This document shows, piece by piece, positions 8,877-17,789 of a stretch of 64,000 nucleotides of DNA. A program made the translations under genes and the position numbers. Within the stretch, counting starts at the first letter, position 1. Each line of letters begins with the position of its first letter. Source of the DNA: Mesorhizobium sp. LHD-90 (GTDB lineage: Bacteria; Pseudomonadota; Alphaproteobacteria; Rhizobiales; Rhizobiaceae); the NCBI RefSeq assembly GCF_030929505.1, contig NZ_JAVFVV010000005.1, positions 310,001-374,000 of the forward strand. Reading direction: 5' to 3'. Under the pieces are notes generated by a model. That model was not told the origin of the DNA. It made no database searches and worked only from the letters and a program-made list of their open reading frames with translations.

Positions 8877-9545
8877 CTATTGCCCGGCCCGGCGTGGGGC
8901 GGTTTCGGTGTCCGGTGCCAGGCCAGGCTCCTCGGCCAGCGGTCCGAGCAGCACCTTGCCGAACAGCGGCTGGTAGCGTCTGCGCTGCGCCGGATCTTCC
9001 TTGAACGAGATCGCGTACTGGCCGATCTGGTGAAAATAGGTGATTCGGGCGCGCACGATGCTCTCGGCCGGGGCATAACCCATCGCCAGGAAGGAACGCT
9101 CGAGCAGCGAGATGCGCAGATCGTCGATCTCCGCCACCTCCCTGCCAAGCGTTTTCGAGGTGCGCGCCCAATCGCGCACCGCCAGATCGAGCAGCGGGCT
9201 GAACGGATCCTCGTCGACCCAGACATGCACAATGGTGGAGAAGAACTCGACGCCGTCCATGTCGGCAATCTGCTGCAGGGTCCTGAACGGGGCGCAGTTG
9301 ATGCGCCGCCACTCCTCCAGAAGCTCGTCGTGAAGATCCTTCAGGCTGGAGAAGTGGAAGTAGAAGCTGCCGCGCGTCACCTTGAAGCGCCGGGCCAGCC
9401 GGTCGATCTTCACCTCGGCGATGCCGCGTTTTTCCAGCGCTTTCCTGGCGGCCGCGACCCAGGCGTCGCGGCTCAGTGTCTGGCGCGGAGCGGCCGGCCG
9501 AGTTTTTCCCACTGCAGGTCTAGCGGACGGCCGTTTCGGTTTCAC
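8877..9545 (-). CDS. TetR/AcrR family transcriptional regulator
   Basis: 222 aa. The N-terminal TetR helix-turn-helix spans about residues 25-75: AWVAAARKALEKRGIAEVKI, then LARRFKVTRGSFYFHF and KDLHDELLEEW. The C-terminal ligand-binding domain is helical and not recognisable. A basic Pro/Arg-rich tail precedes the HTH. The gene sits between cmk and a nucleoside hydrolase. An 18-bp perfect palindrome at 10669-10686, in the divergent promoter of the neighbouring catabolic genes, is a reasonable operator candidate for it, but nothing in the sequence proves the pairing. Confidence 0.9.
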   Translation of the reverse strand: MKPKRPSARPAVGKTRPAAPRQTLSRDAWVAAARKALEKRGIAEVKIDRLARRFKVTRGSFYFHFSSLKDLHDELLEEWRRINCAPFRTLQQIADMDGVEFFSTIVHVWVDEDPFSPLLDLAVRDWARTSKTLGREVAEIDDLRISLLERSFLAMGYAPAESIVRARITYFHQIGQYAISFKEDPAQRRRYQPLFGKVLLGPLAEEPGLAPDTETAPRRAGQ

Positions 9546-9667
9546 CAGGGGTCATCTCCACACGGATCGTAAAGCGCAATGCCCGCCACGCGGTTGATCG
9601 TGCCGCCAATACACCCGATGGCGGTCACTCGCGAAAGGCGGTTGCGCGCTCATCCACCGCTCGTTGA

Positions 9668-10612
9668 TCACGGCAGCGCGCCGATGCGCTCCAGCATCAG
9701 ATCGAAGAAGGGCGCGGGATCGATGCGCCGCAGCACGTTGCAATTCTTCGGGCGTCCGGTGACGTGCCACCAGTCGACGACCGTCATGCCGATCGTCTCC
9801 GGCGAGACGATGTCGACCGTCACGTTGCACTGGCGCTGCTCGTAGATCTTCGGAGCAAGCAGGTAGCCGGTCACGCAGGCATCGTGGATCGGCCGGGCAG
9901 CGGTGGGAAATTTGTGGCTTCCGTACTGGCGGTAAAAGTCAGCCATGTTGGCCGCCTCGATCGCGGCGCGGCTGCCGGTGGCACGCAGCCTGCCCAGCCA
10001 TTCCGTCGTCATCTGCGCGCTATAGGTGCAGTCGATCGACGCCATGGTGACGGGCACGCCGGAGTGGAACACCTTGTGCGCCGCGTGCGGGTCGACAAAG
10101 ATGTTGAACTCGGCCGCCGGCGTCGCATTGCCGCCCTCGAAGAAGCCGCCGCCCATCAGCACCACCTCGCGGATGCGCGGCACGATACGCGGCTCCATGG
10201 TCATGGCCATGGCGAGATTGGTCATCGGCCCGAGCGTGCAGACGGTAATATCGCCTTCCGGCGCATCCATGATGGCGCGCGTCAGGTAGTTGACGGCATG
10301 CTCGCTCCGCAGTGGCGTCACCGGCTCGGGCAGGTCGGCGCCGTCGAGGCCGGTCTCGCCATGCACGTATTCGGCGGTGATCAGCTTGCGCACCATCGGC
10401 GCCGGGCAGCCGGCAAACACCGGAATATCGGGCCGGCCAGCGAGTTCGATCACCTTCAGCGCGTTCTTCGACGTCAGGGCGAGCGGCACGTTGCCGCCAA
10501 CCGTCGTGATACCGACCACTTCGAGTTCCTCGGGCGATCCCAGCGCGAACAGGATGGCGAAGGCGTCGTCCTGGCCCGGATCGGTGTCGATGATGATTTT
10601 TCGCGGCGCCAT
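9668..10612 (-). CDS. Nucleoside hydrolase (inosine-uridine preferring family)
   Basis: 314 aa. The calcium-binding signature IIIDTDPGQDDAFAILFAL opens the protein, and the later family Asp and Asn residues appear in NIFVDPHAAHKVF and in PIHDACVTGYLL. It hydrolyses N-glycosidic bonds of nucleosides in the cytoplasm or periplasm; no signal peptide is seen. The frame is open to 10720, but ATG 10612 begins the signature. It is divergent from the 2OG-Fe(II) oxygenase, sharing the palindrome-bearing promoter region. With the oxygenase and ABC transporter it may form a nucleoside or purine/pyrimidine salvage locus; this is inference. Confidence 0.92.
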   Translation of the reverse strand: MAPRKIIIDTDPGQDDAFAILFALGSPEELEVVGITTVGGNVPLALTSKNALKVIELAGRPDIPVFAGCPAPMVRKLITAEYVHGETGLDGADLPEPVTPLRSEHAVNYLTRAIMDAPEGDITVCTLGPMTNLAMAMTMEPRIVPRIREVVLMGGGFFEGGNATPAAEFNIFVDPHAAHKVFHSGVPVTMASIDCTYSAQMTTEWLGRLRATGSRAAIEAANMADFYRQYGSHKFPTAARPIHDACVTGYLLAPKIYEQRQCNVTVDIVSPETIGMTVVDWWHVTGRPKNCNVLRRIDPAPFFDLMLERIGALP

Positions 10613-10668
10613 TTCGTCCGATCCTGCTTGCATTCGATGGGGCTTGCCGATAGCACGCCGATGTGTAG

Positions 10669-10686
10669 AGATACAGTACTGTATCT
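10669..10686. promoter_or_regulatory. 18-bp perfect palindrome, operator candidate
   Basis: AGATACAGTACTGTATCT is a perfect dyad in the 98-bp divergent gap between the nucleoside hydrolase and the oxygenase. Its size and symmetry suit a TetR-family dimer, and a TetR gene lies two genes away. The right half overlaps a plausible promoter of the plus-strand operon (start at 10711). Confidence 0.6.
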
Positions 10687-10710
10687 TATGTTCAAGACAG
10701 GACGACGGCG

Positions 10711-11724
10711 ATGGCTGCAAGCGAGCGCGGCGACTTTTCCGAGATTCCGATGCTGGATGTCTCCGGCCTCTACAGCGGCGACGAAAAGGCGATCCGCGCG
10801 GTGGCGGCGACGCTGCGCGGCTATCTGGAAAACATCGGTTTCCTCTACGTCGTCGGCCACCCGATCCCGCGCGCCGATGTCGAGGCGGTGCGCGAGACGG
10901 GCAAGAAATTCTTCGCGCTGCCGGACGAGGAAAAGCTCAAGCTGAAGATCGACAAGAATTTCCGCGGCTATCTGCCATTCGCCGGTTCGACCATAGTCAC
11001 CTCGTCGGTCGCCACGGTCAGCAAGCCGAACCAGAGCGAGTCGATCTTCTTCATGCACGAGGTCGAGGCCGACGATCCGCGCGCGCTGGATGGAAAGCCA
11101 TTGCAGGGACCGAATCAGTGGCCGGACGAGGCCGTGCTGCCCGGGTTCCATGCGACGATCCAGAACTACGTGGACGAGATGAGCACGCTGGCGCGAAAGA
11201 TGGTCGGCGCCATCGCGATCTCGCTCGGTATGCCGGCGAACAGCCTGGACAGCCATTTCGAGCAGCCGACGACCTTCCTGCGCCTGCTTCATTATCCGAC
11301 GCAGCCGAAGGAGGAGGGCCTGTTCGGCTCCGCCCCGCATACCGACTACGGCTTCATCACCCTGCTCGCACAGGACGACGTCGGCGGGCTGGAGGTCAAG
11401 AACAAGGCTGGCGACTGGGTGCCGGCGCCGCCGGTGCCGGACTCCTTCGTCATGAATGTCGGCGACATCCTGGCCCGCTGGTCGAACGACCAGTTCGTGT
11501 CGACGCCGCACCGGGTGATCAACCGCTCGGGCCGCGAACGCTATTCGCAGCCCTTCTTCTTCGATCCGTCGATGGAGGCCATGATCGAGGCGCTGCCGGC
11601 CTGCGTGCCCGCGGGGACCGCGCCGAAATACGGGCCGGTCGAATACGGCGACTATTTGATGGAGCGCATCGACAAGAACTATCACTATCGCAAGAAGCTG
11701 GCGGCCGAGGCTGCGAACGCCTGA
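10711..11724 (+). CDS. 2-oxoglutarate/Fe(II)-dependent dioxygenase, isopenicillin N synthase-like
   Basis: 337 aa. The N-terminal DIOX_N segment EIPMLDVSGL...LENIGFLYVVGHPI is followed by the double-stranded beta-helix domain. The iron triad is seen as HTDYG and TPHRVINRSGRERYS, the latter also giving the 2-oxoglutarate-binding Arg-x-Ser. Such enzymes hydroxylate or demethylate small molecules using 2OG and O2 in the cytoplasm. AGGACGACGGCG before the ATG at 10711 supplies the ribosome binding site. It is the first gene of a run that continues with an ABC transporter. A role in oxidising a purine or pyrimidine-like substrate is possible given the nucleoside hydrolase alongside, but unproven. 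Confidence 0.9.
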   Translation: MAASERGDFSEIPMLDVSGLYSGDEKAIRAVAATLRGYLENIGFLYVVGHPIPRADVEAVRETGKKFFALPDEEKLKLKIDKNFRGYLPFAGSTIVTSSVATVSKPNQSESIFFMHEVEADDPRALDGKPLQGPNQWPDEAVLPGFHATIQNYVDEMSTLARKMVGAIAISLGMPANSLDSHFEQPTTFLRLLHYPTQPKEEGLFGSAPHTDYGFITLLAQDDVGGLEVKNKAGDWVPAPPVPDSFVMNVGDILARWSNDQFVSTPHRVINRSGRERYSQPFFFDPSMEAMIEALPACVPAGTAPKYGPVEYGDYLMERIDKNYHYRKKLAAEAANA

Positions 11725-11854
11725 GGTCGGGCCGGCCACTTAGAGAATTCGGTCGGGACCGCCAGCGGTCCGGCCGGAAACCGCTGCTGCGGGCCTGGGG
11801 CAGGAGCAGCGGCGGGAACCAAGAGTGTCAAGAAGACTCCAGAGGAGAATGGGA

Positions 11855-12715
11855 ATGCGCAAGAATCTCTTTCAACTGGCGGGGCTGGGCCTTGCCGCCA
11901 TGGTCACGGCGTGGGGCGCTGCAGCATTTGCCGCAGACGTGCCGAAGTCGCCCGAGGTCGAGCAGAGCGGCAAGCTCGCCGTCGCCAACACGCTCGACTA
12001 TGCGCCGTTCGAATACATCGACGCCGAAGGTAAGCAGGTCGGCATCATCATCGAACTCGCCGGCGAAGTGGCGAAGCTGGTCGGCGCCGAGCTTGACGTG
12101 CAGCGTACGCCCTTCCCGTCGATGATCCCCGGCCTGGCAGCCGGCCGCTTCAAGATCGCCTGGGAGACGTTTTCGGCCAACCCGGAGCGTCTTCAGCAGG
12201 TCGACTTCGTGATGTTCATCAAGGCCGGCATCGCCGCCTCGACCTCGCCGGAGAAGAAGGACAGTCTTGCCGGCGACATGCCGCTCTGCGGCAAGCGCGT
12301 AGGCGTCTCGGCCGGCACCGCGTCCGACTTTCTGGTCGACAAGCTCAGCAAGGAATGCACCGACAAGGGCCAGAAGGCGATCGAGAAGTCGGTGTTCAAC
12401 TCCTCCACCGACATCGTCCAGGCCGTGTTGTCCGACCGCGTCGACGCCCGCATGGACGACGCCACCGCCTCCAGCTATTTCGAGGTGACCAGCAAAGGCC
12501 AACTGGTCGTGCTGCCGACGCTCTACGACGTGGCGCCGCTCGGCATGGCGATCGCCAAGAACGACAAGGCGACTGCCGACATGATGGTTGCGGCGCTGGC
12601 GGAACTCTTCAAGAATGGCACCTACCAGTCGATCCTCGACAAATACGGCATGGGCGCCTACGCGATCAAGGAACCCTATTTCGTCGGCAGCATGGACGCG
12701 CTGCGCGCCGAATGA
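11855..12715 (+). CDS. Amino-acid-type ABC transporter, periplasmic binding protein
   Basis: 286 aa with a cleavable signal peptide (MRKNLFQLAGLGLAAMV..., cut after AFA). The type-II solute-binding fold (SBP_bac_3) begins GKLAVANTLDYAPFEYIDAEG and includes the Arg-rich lobe IAWETFSANPERLQQVDF. It delivers a polar solute to the permease encoded next. GAGGAG at 11842 is correctly spaced for ATG 11855; an ATG two codons earlier is too close to it. The neighbours suggest the ligand could be a nucleobase derivative or amino acid, but specificity cannot be read. Confidence 0.92.
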   Translation: MRKNLFQLAGLGLAAMVTAWGAAAFAADVPKSPEVEQSGKLAVANTLDYAPFEYIDAEGKQVGIIIELAGEVAKLVGAELDVQRTPFPSMIPGLAAGRFKIAWETFSANPERLQQVDFVMFIKAGIAASTSPEKKDSLAGDMPLCGKRVGVSAGTASDFLVDKLSKECTDKGQKAIEKSVFNSSTDIVQAVLSDRVDARMDDATASSYFEVTSKGQLVVLPTLYDVAPLGMAIAKNDKATADMMVAALAELFKNGTYQSILDKYGMGAYAIKEPYFVGSMDALRAE

Positions 12716-12723
12716 CACAGGCA

Positions 12724-12750
12724 CGGCGCCGGACTCTTGTGCCGGCGCCG
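12724..12750 (+). terminator. Hairpin between binding-protein and permease genes
   Basis: CGGCGCCGG and CCGGCGCCG form a perfect 9-bp stem with a 9-nt loop directly after the binding-protein stop. No U-run follows. Such hairpins often protect the 3' end of the abundant binding-protein message or cause partial termination. Confidence 0.55.
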
Positions 12751-12777
12751 CTACCCAAGGGAATTCGTGGAGAAACG

Positions 12778-13725
12778 ATGAGTACGGCTGAGGGAAGCCA
12801 TCCTGCGGCGCAGCCGGCCGCCGTTTCGGCAGCCGAGCGGCTGGTTGTGGTGCCGCGCCGCCACTACGGCATCTGGATCGGCACGGCCTTTGCTCTACTC
12901 ATAGCCTTCTTCATCGTCCGCGCCTTCGCCAGCAATCCCGCCTTCGCCTGGGGCACGGCGGCGAACTACCTGTTCCATCCGCCGATCCTGCACGGTCTCG
13001 GCAACACGCTGATCCTGACTGTGCTGATCATGGCGGCAGCGATCGTCGTCGGCACGGTCATCGCCATCATGCGCGTATCGCCGAGCCCGGTGCTGCGCAC
13101 CTTCGCCGGCGTCTATGTCTGGTTCTTCCGCGGCGTGCCGGCGCTGATCCAGTTGATCTTCTGGTTCAACCTGTCGCTGCTCATCCGCGAGTTCTCGCTG
13201 ACGCTGCCCTGGTTCGGCACGATCTTCTCGGTGCGGACCAACGATTTCATGACACCGTTCTTCTCCGCCGTGGTGGCGCTGTCGCTGTGCGAAGCCGGCT
13301 ACATGGCCGAAATCATCCGCGCCGGCATCAAGTCGGTGCCGAGCGGCCAGTCGGAGGCGGCGAGCGCGCTGGGCATGCCCTACCGCATGATCCTGAAACG
13401 CATCGTGCTGCCGCAGGCCATGCGTTTCGTGGTGCCGCCCACCGGCAACGAGGCGATCAACCTCTTGAAGATGACCTCGCTGGTGACCTTCATCGCCGTC
13501 GACGACCTGTTCTATTCGGCGCAGTCGATCTATGCGCGCACCTTCGAGACCATCCCGCTGCTGATCGTCGTCGCCTTCTGGTATCTCGCTGTTGTCAGCA
13601 TCATGTCGGTCGGACAGCATTTCCTCGAGCGGCATTTCGGCCGCAGCGAGGTGCGCCGCGATCCGATGGGCATGCGCATCCTGCGCAACGCCTTCGGGCC
13701 GCGGCCGGCGGGAGCGGTCAAATGA
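12778..13725 (+). CDS. Amino-acid-type ABC transporter permease (HisM/GlnP family)
   Basis: 315 aa. Three or more membrane segments flank the BPD_transp_1 domain. The coupling motif [20 protein letters not shown], the EAA loop contacting the ATPase, lies near residue 200. The long soluble N-terminus (about 30 residues) is usual in this group. The frame extends upstream over the binding-protein gene, but ATG 12778, after GTGGAGAAACG, fits. Its stop overlaps the ATPase start (ATGA). A single permease suggests a homodimeric translocator. Confidence 0.93.
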   Translation: MSTAEGSHPAAQPAAVSAAERLVVVPRRHYGIWIGTAFALLIAFFIVRAFASNPAFAWGTAANYLFHPPILHGLGNTLILTVLIMAAAIVVGTVIAIMRVSPSPVLRTFAGVYVWFFRGVPALIQLIFWFNLSLLIREFSLTLPWFGTIFSVRTNDFMTPFFSAVVALSLCEAGYMAEIIRAGIKSVPSGQSEAASALGMPYRMILKRIVLPQAMRFVVPPTGNEAINLLKMTSLVTFIAVDDLFYSAQSIYARTFETIPLLIVVAFWYLAVVSIMSVGQHFLERHFGRSEVRRDPMGMRILRNAFGPRPAGAVK

Positions 13726-14528
13726 GCAACATCAAAGCCGAGAACCGGGCGCGCTTCGGCGTCCCCGCCAACTCCATGGTGTTTGCACGCGCGGTGCATA
13801 AATCCTACGGCCAGTTGGAGGTGCTGAAGGGCGTCGATATCGATGTTCCGACCGGAACCGTCGCCTGCATCATCGGCCCGTCCGGCTCTGGCAAGAGCAC
13901 CTTCCTGCGCTGCATCAACCACCTGGAAAAGCTCAGCGGCGGCATATTGCTGGTCGATGACGAGTTCGTCGGCTACGATTTGCGCGGCGACAGACTGTTC
14001 GAGGTCAAGGACGACGAACTGTGCAAGCGGCGCGCCGAGATCGGCATGCTGTTCCAGTCCTTCAACCTGTTCTCCCACATGACGGTGATGGAAAACATCA
14101 TCGAGGCGCCGACGCAGGTGCGGCGCGTGCCCGTCGACCAGGCGAAAAGGGAAGCCGAAGTGCTGCTCGCCCGCGTCGGGCTTTCCGACAAGGTCGACCG
14201 CTACCCGCGAGAACTCTCGGGCGGTCAGCAGCAGCGCGTGGCGATCGCCCGCGCCATGGCGATGAAACCGAAGGTGCTCTTGTTCGACGAGCCGACCTCG
14301 GCGCTCGATCCCGAGCTTGTCGGCGAGGTGCTGCAGGTCATGCGCGACCTCGCCCAGAGCGGCATGACCATGGTGGTGGTCACCCACGAGATCGGTTTTG
14401 CCCGCGAGATCGGCGACGAGCTGATCTTCATGGACAGCGGCGTGATCGTCGAACGCGGCAATCCGCGCGAGATGATCGCCCGACCGAAATCGCCGCGCAC
14501 CGCCGAGTTTTTGTCGCGGGTGCTATAG
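13722..14528 (+). CDS. Amino-acid-type ABC transporter ATP-binding protein (GlnQ/HisP family)
   Basis: 268 aa. Walker [11 protein letters not shown]-loop [13 protein letters not shown], signature [14 protein letters not shown], Walker [15 protein letters not shown] and the switch His in [10 protein letters not shown] are all intact. It couples ATP hydrolysis to import through the permease encoded upstream, with which it overlaps by 4 nt (ATGA), so translation is coupled. It is the last gene of the operon; a 13-bp hairpin at 14534-14564 follows at once. Confidence 0.95.
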   Translation: MSNIKAENRARFGVPANSMVFARAVHKSYGQLEVLKGVDIDVPTGTVACIIGPSGSGKSTFLRCINHLEKLSGGILLVDDEFVGYDLRGDRLFEVKDDELCKRRAEIGMLFQSFNLFSHMTVMENIIEAPTQVRRVPVDQAKREAEVLLARVGLSDKVDRYPRELSGGQQQRVAIARAMAMKPKVLLFDEPTSALDPELVGEVLQVMRDLAQSGMTMVVVTHEIGFAREIGDELIFMDSGVIVERGNPREMIARPKSPRTAEFLSRVL

Positions 14529-14533
14529 GGCGG

Positions 14534-14564
14534 TTTGCACTCAGGTTGGCGACCTGAGTGCAAA
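14534..14564. terminator. 13-bp hairpin between convergent genes
   Basis: TTTGCACTCAGGT and ACCTGAGTGCAAA are perfect inverted repeats around a 5-nt loop. It separates the ABC operon from the converging DUF2950 gene and can serve both strands. A strong U-run is lacking. Confidence 0.65.
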
Positions 14565-14573
14565 GGCAAGCGC

Positions 14574-15563
14574 TCAGTCGTTGACGACGTTCCAGCTTTC
14601 GTCAGGATTGAAGCGATCAATGTATTTGACGATCGCGTCCGTGGCCTGACCGAGGTCGGCCTCGTAGACGATGCCCTGCTGGTTGACCGCGAAGGTATGC
14701 ACGCCGGTCTCGCCATATTTCACCGGCCAGGCGATCAGCGCGAAACCGCCGATCATGTTGTCGTTGATGACGTAGTCGTAGGCGCCGCCGGCTATGTTGT
14801 CGCCCTGGCCGGTCAGGATCTTGAAGCGGTAGCCGAAATAGCCCTCACCCTGGCTAGCGTCCTCAAGCTCCGCCTGGCTGAGGTCGCCCGCCGGGCTCTC
14901 GCCATTCACCGCGTCGGCAGGCCAATAGAGCCCGTCGGTGGCACCTTCGCTGCTGATCAGTTTTTGGGCGAACTCCTCGACGCCGTCGCCGTCGCGGTCC
15001 TCTTCGGCATAGTCCTCCTGCGCTTCGACATAGGCGAGCATCGTCGCCATCGCCTCCAGTTCGTTCTCGCCGACGCGGCGGTTGACGATCTCCTCGAGCC
15101 CGGCCTGGGTATCGAACGCCCATTTGCCGTCTTCATCCCCCTTCAGTATGGGGAATGGAAATGGCCATAGCTTGTCGCCGATCTGCAGGATTTTTCCGTT
15201 CTCGATGTCGGCGACCACGACTTTTTTGGCAGCGCCCTCGCGGATCTGCGCGAAGGTATCCGTCACGCCCTCGGCGCTTTTGAGCTTGGCCGCGTCGAGG
15301 CCGAGCAATTTGGCCAAACCGTCGAAGTCGTTGTCGGCCAGTGTTTTTTTGAAAGCGGCGATTGCGGCCTCCGCGTTGTCGAACAGCGGCGGATCCTGTT
15401 CCGCCTCGAAGGCGAAGATGCCTGGGTCTTCGGCGCCTGCCGCCGCCTGATCGGCCGGAGCCTGATCCTGCGCCAAGGACGCCGCGGGCTGAGCCACCGC
15501 GAGCCCCGCTGCAAGTGCGGACAGGCAGATCGTGCGCATCATACGATGAAGGATCGTGTTCAT
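14574..15563 (-). CDS. DUF2950 family exported protein
   Basis: 329 aa. A signal peptide (CLSALAAGLAVAQPAASLAQ) precedes a mature part matching DUF2950: repeated FAQIREGAAKKVVVADIENG, KGDEDGKWAFDTQAGLEEI and the ending YGETGVHTFAVNQQGIVYEADLG. Members are periplasmic or envelope proteins of unknown function and very often sit next to DUF3300 genes, as here (22 bp gap). The frame is open to 15869, but ATG 15563 begins the signal peptide. Confidence 0.88.
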   Translation of the reverse strand: MNTILHRMMRTICLSALAAGLAVAQPAASLAQDQAPADQAAAGAEDPGIFAFEAEQDPPLFDNAEAAIAAFKKTLADNDFDGLAKLLGLDAAKLKSAEGVTDTFAQIREGAAKKVVVADIENGKILQIGDKLWPFPFPILKGDEDGKWAFDTQAGLEEIVNRRVGENELEAMATMLAYVEAQEDYAEEDRDGDGVEEFAQKLISSEGATDGLYWPADAVNGESPAGDLSQAELEDASQGEGYFGYRFKILTGQGDNIAGGAYDYVINDNMIGGFALIAWPVKYGETGVHTFAVNQQGIVYEADLGQATDAIVKYIDRFNPDESWNVVND

Positions 15564-15585
15564 GGTTCTGCTCCCTTGCCCGTTC

Positions 15586-17004
15586 TCAGCGCCTGCGGCC
15601 GCCGCCGCGATGTCCGCCGCCAGCATGCCTGCCCCCGCCGCCGCCGCGATGCATCTGTTGCCTGCCTCCCCCGCCGTGCTGGATGGCCCGGCCGCCGCCG
15701 CGGGATCCACCGCCCATGGCTTTCTGGCCGCGGTTCGAATGCATCTTGGCGGTCTTGCCGCGATCGACATTGCCCAGCCCGGAAGGCTTTTTCGGCCGGT
15801 TGTCGACCCGATTGGCGGCCTTCGGCTTGCCGGCCGGGCGGTTGACTTTGTCGGGCCGGCGATCGGCATTCGGACGCGCCGCCTCGCGGCGGTCGCCGGC
15901 GGGACGCGCCGCCGGCCGCTGACCGTCCGGACGGCGGGCCTGGTCCCCTCCCGGCCGGTTCTTCAGCCCGTCCAGCGTGCTCTTGCGAATGTCGTTGGCC
16001 TTGATGTTCCTGTTTGCCAAGTTGCCAGCCTGGTTCCTCTTGATGTCGGCTGCCCGGTCGCGGACCGAATTGTTACGGTTGCTCTCGACGCGGTTCTTGA
16101 TGTTGGTGCGGTCGAACTTGGCGAACTGGTCCTTGTCGAACTTGATCTTCGAGCGGTCGACGTTCTTCCAGTCGATGTCGTTGAAATTGACCTTGCCGTT
16201 GAAATCGCGGTTGTTGAAGCAATGGTCGCAATCGATGTCTATGTCGCCGCCGTCCCAATGGCCGCCCCACACGTCCCAGTCGTCCCAGTCGACGGCGGCC
16301 GCCCAGATCGCTCCGGTCACCGCGCCGGCGAAGAATGTCGCACCCGGATACCAGTAGCTCGGATAGGGTTCGGGATAATAGGCGATCGGCGCCGCGGGAT
16401 AGTCCTCCACATAAAGCATCTGCGGTTCGTACTGCGGCACATAAACGGTTTGCGGGTTCACCGATTGGATGACGATGTTGTCGCCCTGCGTCTCGACCTT
16501 CATCTTGTCGTCGGTCTTGACGATGTTCTTGGCCACCGCCTCCTCGCGCAACTGCTGGATGGCGACGAGCACGTCCTTCTGCTGATAGGCGATGGCGTCG
16601 CCGAGCTGCTGCGTCCACTCCAGGTCGTCGCTCATCATCTTGACGACCTCGGGATAGTTGAGCAGCGAGATCACGCTGCCGTCCCAGCTCTCCTTCGGCT
16701 TCAGGCTCTTGTCCTTGGCGTAGTCGTCGAGGTAGCGCGACGCCTCGACGATCTGCAACGGATAGAGCGAGGCCGCGGTGATGACGGCGACCAGCTCGTC
16801 CGGATAGAGCGCGATGCGCGCCACAAGCACTTCCAGTTCGTCGGCGCTCAGCGGCTCCGGCGTGGTGCTTGCCGCGTCGGCCGTCCCGGCGGCGGCCGTC
16901 TGCTCCTGGGCCAAGGCGGATGTCGGACCAGGCGCAGTCAAGAGGATGGAGGCGAGCGCGACCGTGACGGCGAAACCAAGCCTGCGGGTGCTTTTGCTGT
17001 TCAT
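15586..17004 (-). CDS. DUF3300 family exported protein with Arg/Gly-rich tail
   Basis: 472 aa. A signal peptide (FAVTVALASILLTAPGPTSALA) is followed by the DUF3300 domain, about residues 45-240: ELEVLVARIALYPDELVAVI, PEVVKMMSDDLEWTQQLGDA and VQSVNPQTVYVPQYEPQ-like text. Then come a Tyr/Pro-rich and Asp/Trp-rich segment and a low-complexity Arg/Asn/Gly/His tail ending in GGGRQQMHRGGGGGR-type repeats. The function is unknown. The family occurs with DUF2950 in an operon, as seen here. ATG 17004 has AGGTGAGG upstream. Confidence 0.88.
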   Translation of the reverse strand: MNSKSTRRLGFAVTVALASILLTAPGPTSALAQEQTAAAGTADAASTTPEPLSADELEVLVARIALYPDELVAVITAASLYPLQIVEASRYLDDYAKDKSLKPKESWDGSVISLLNYPEVVKMMSDDLEWTQQLGDAIAYQQKDVLVAIQQLREEAVAKNIVKTDDKMKVETQGDNIVIQSVNPQTVYVPQYEPQMLYVEDYPAAPIAYYPEPYPSYWYPGATFFAGAVTGAIWAAAVDWDDWDVWGGHWDGGDIDIDCDHCFNNRDFNGKVNFNDIDWKNVDRSKIKFDKDQFAKFDRTNIKNRVESNRNNSVRDRAADIKRNQAGNLANRNIKANDIRKSTLDGLKNRPGGDQARRPDGQRPAARPAGDRREAARPNADRRPDKVNRPAGKPKAANRVDNRPKKPSGLGNVDRGKTAKMHSNRGQKAMGGGSRGGGRAIQHGGGGRQQMHRGGGGGRHAGGGHRGGGRRR

Positions 17005-17169
17005 GCCGGTAACCTCACCTCCTATGCAACCAGTAGCAGACCAGCGTAGCAATACATGTCGGATTAAGCTAGCCCGTCTGGTCCCGCATGACTGGGCCAA
17101 GATCGGAGCAGCCGAGGCTCCTCAAGGCGATTGCCGAGCCGCGGTGGGCCGTGCTATCGAGGCTGCCGC

Positions 17170-17243
17170 GCGGGTATGATGTAATGGTAGCCTGTCAGCT
17201 TCCCAAGCTGAACGCGCGGGTTCGATTCCCGCTACCCGCTCCA
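17170..17243 (+). tRNA. tRNA-Gly(CCC)
   Basis: The cloverleaf is complete. The acceptor GCGGGTA/TACCCGC, an anticodon stem TCAGC/GCTGA enclosing TTCCCAA (anticodon CCC) and a T-arm GCGGG-TTCGATT-CCCGC are all present, and CCA is encoded. It marks the left edge of the accessory block; no tRNA-derived attachment repeat or integrase was found beside it. Confidence 0.96.
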
Positions 17244-17387
17244 GCCTTTCAGAAATTTGCTGTCCACACATTCCTGGCAGTGCGAGATCCGAGCGGGCGA
17301 ACTGGCTGCAAGTACTGGTCCATCGGCGCGATTGTCGCGCGCCGGCGAACCGGAACGCTTGTCGCCGCATTGGGGACCGCGTGGGGC

Positions 17388-17416
17388 TTCACGCTGATTT
17401 CACGCTGGGCTTGCGA
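17388..17416 (+). promoter_or_regulatory. SARP-box-like heptamer repeat, copy 1
   Basis: TTCACGC at 17388-17394 and again at 17399-17405, with CTTGCGA at 17410-17416, gives three heptamers on an exact 11-bp period with 4-nt spacers. That is the architecture bound by SARP regulators. A near copy lies at 24175-24203. Similarity between the copies extends from GGGC upstream to GCCGGGGG about 50 bp downstream. It precedes the terminator-bounded leader and the heme peroxidase gene, and a SARP/BTAD gene is at 20204-22240. Confidence 0.65.
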
Positions 17417-17451
17417 CGAATGAGCCGTCATCCGGGCCGCCGGGGGAGGCT

Positions 17452-17670
17452 ATGCCAGATCCGAAGACCTATCTGCTCGATCTGCCGGCCCATGCGAGGC
17501 CCGATCCTGTCGGCACTCGCGGGCCGCGGCACCGCGGCGTCCGGAACTTTTGGGCGAGTTCAGCGTCGTCGCGAATTTTCGACATGATGCTTGACCCGCC
17601 ACCGGCTCCGACCGGGGCCGGTTTCGAGGGTTCGTCCTGCCGCCCGGCGTGGGGGCAGAGACGCCGATGA
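17452..17670 (+). CDS. Possible 72-aa peptide in SARP-box leader transcript
   Basis: An ATG directly after GGGGGAGGCT opens a 72-codon frame that begins PDPKTYLLDLPAHARPDP and ends in an Arg-rich tail. It starts about 35 bp past the heptamer box and ends about 120 bp before a strong intrinsic terminator (17790-17829), so box, frame and terminator would make one short transcription unit. Against it, the Shine-Dalgarno spacing is only 2 nt, third-position GC is only moderate and no family is recognised. It could equally be a non-coding leader or small RNA. The stop overlaps another ATG (ATGA, 17667), whose frame runs through the terminator. Confidence 0.25.
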   Translation: MPDPKTYLLDLPAHARPDPVGTRGPRHRGVRNFWASSASSRIFDMMLDPPPAPTGAGFEGSSCRPAWGQRRR

Positions 17671-17789
17671 TCGCGGGCGTGACGCCAATGGACGATCTGC
17701 CATCGACCGACATGGAAGCCTGCTGCGCCGGTCACCAGAATCGAACGGCTTGCGTGACAGTCGCAGCGCCGCTCGGTCGGCCGGTTGCC

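Noticed and set aside
17122-17370. Minus-strand 82-aa frame over the tRNA-Gly region, containing VAGIEPARSAWEADRLPLHH
   Set aside because: This is the well-known antisense translation of a tRNA gene, often mis-annotated as protein.
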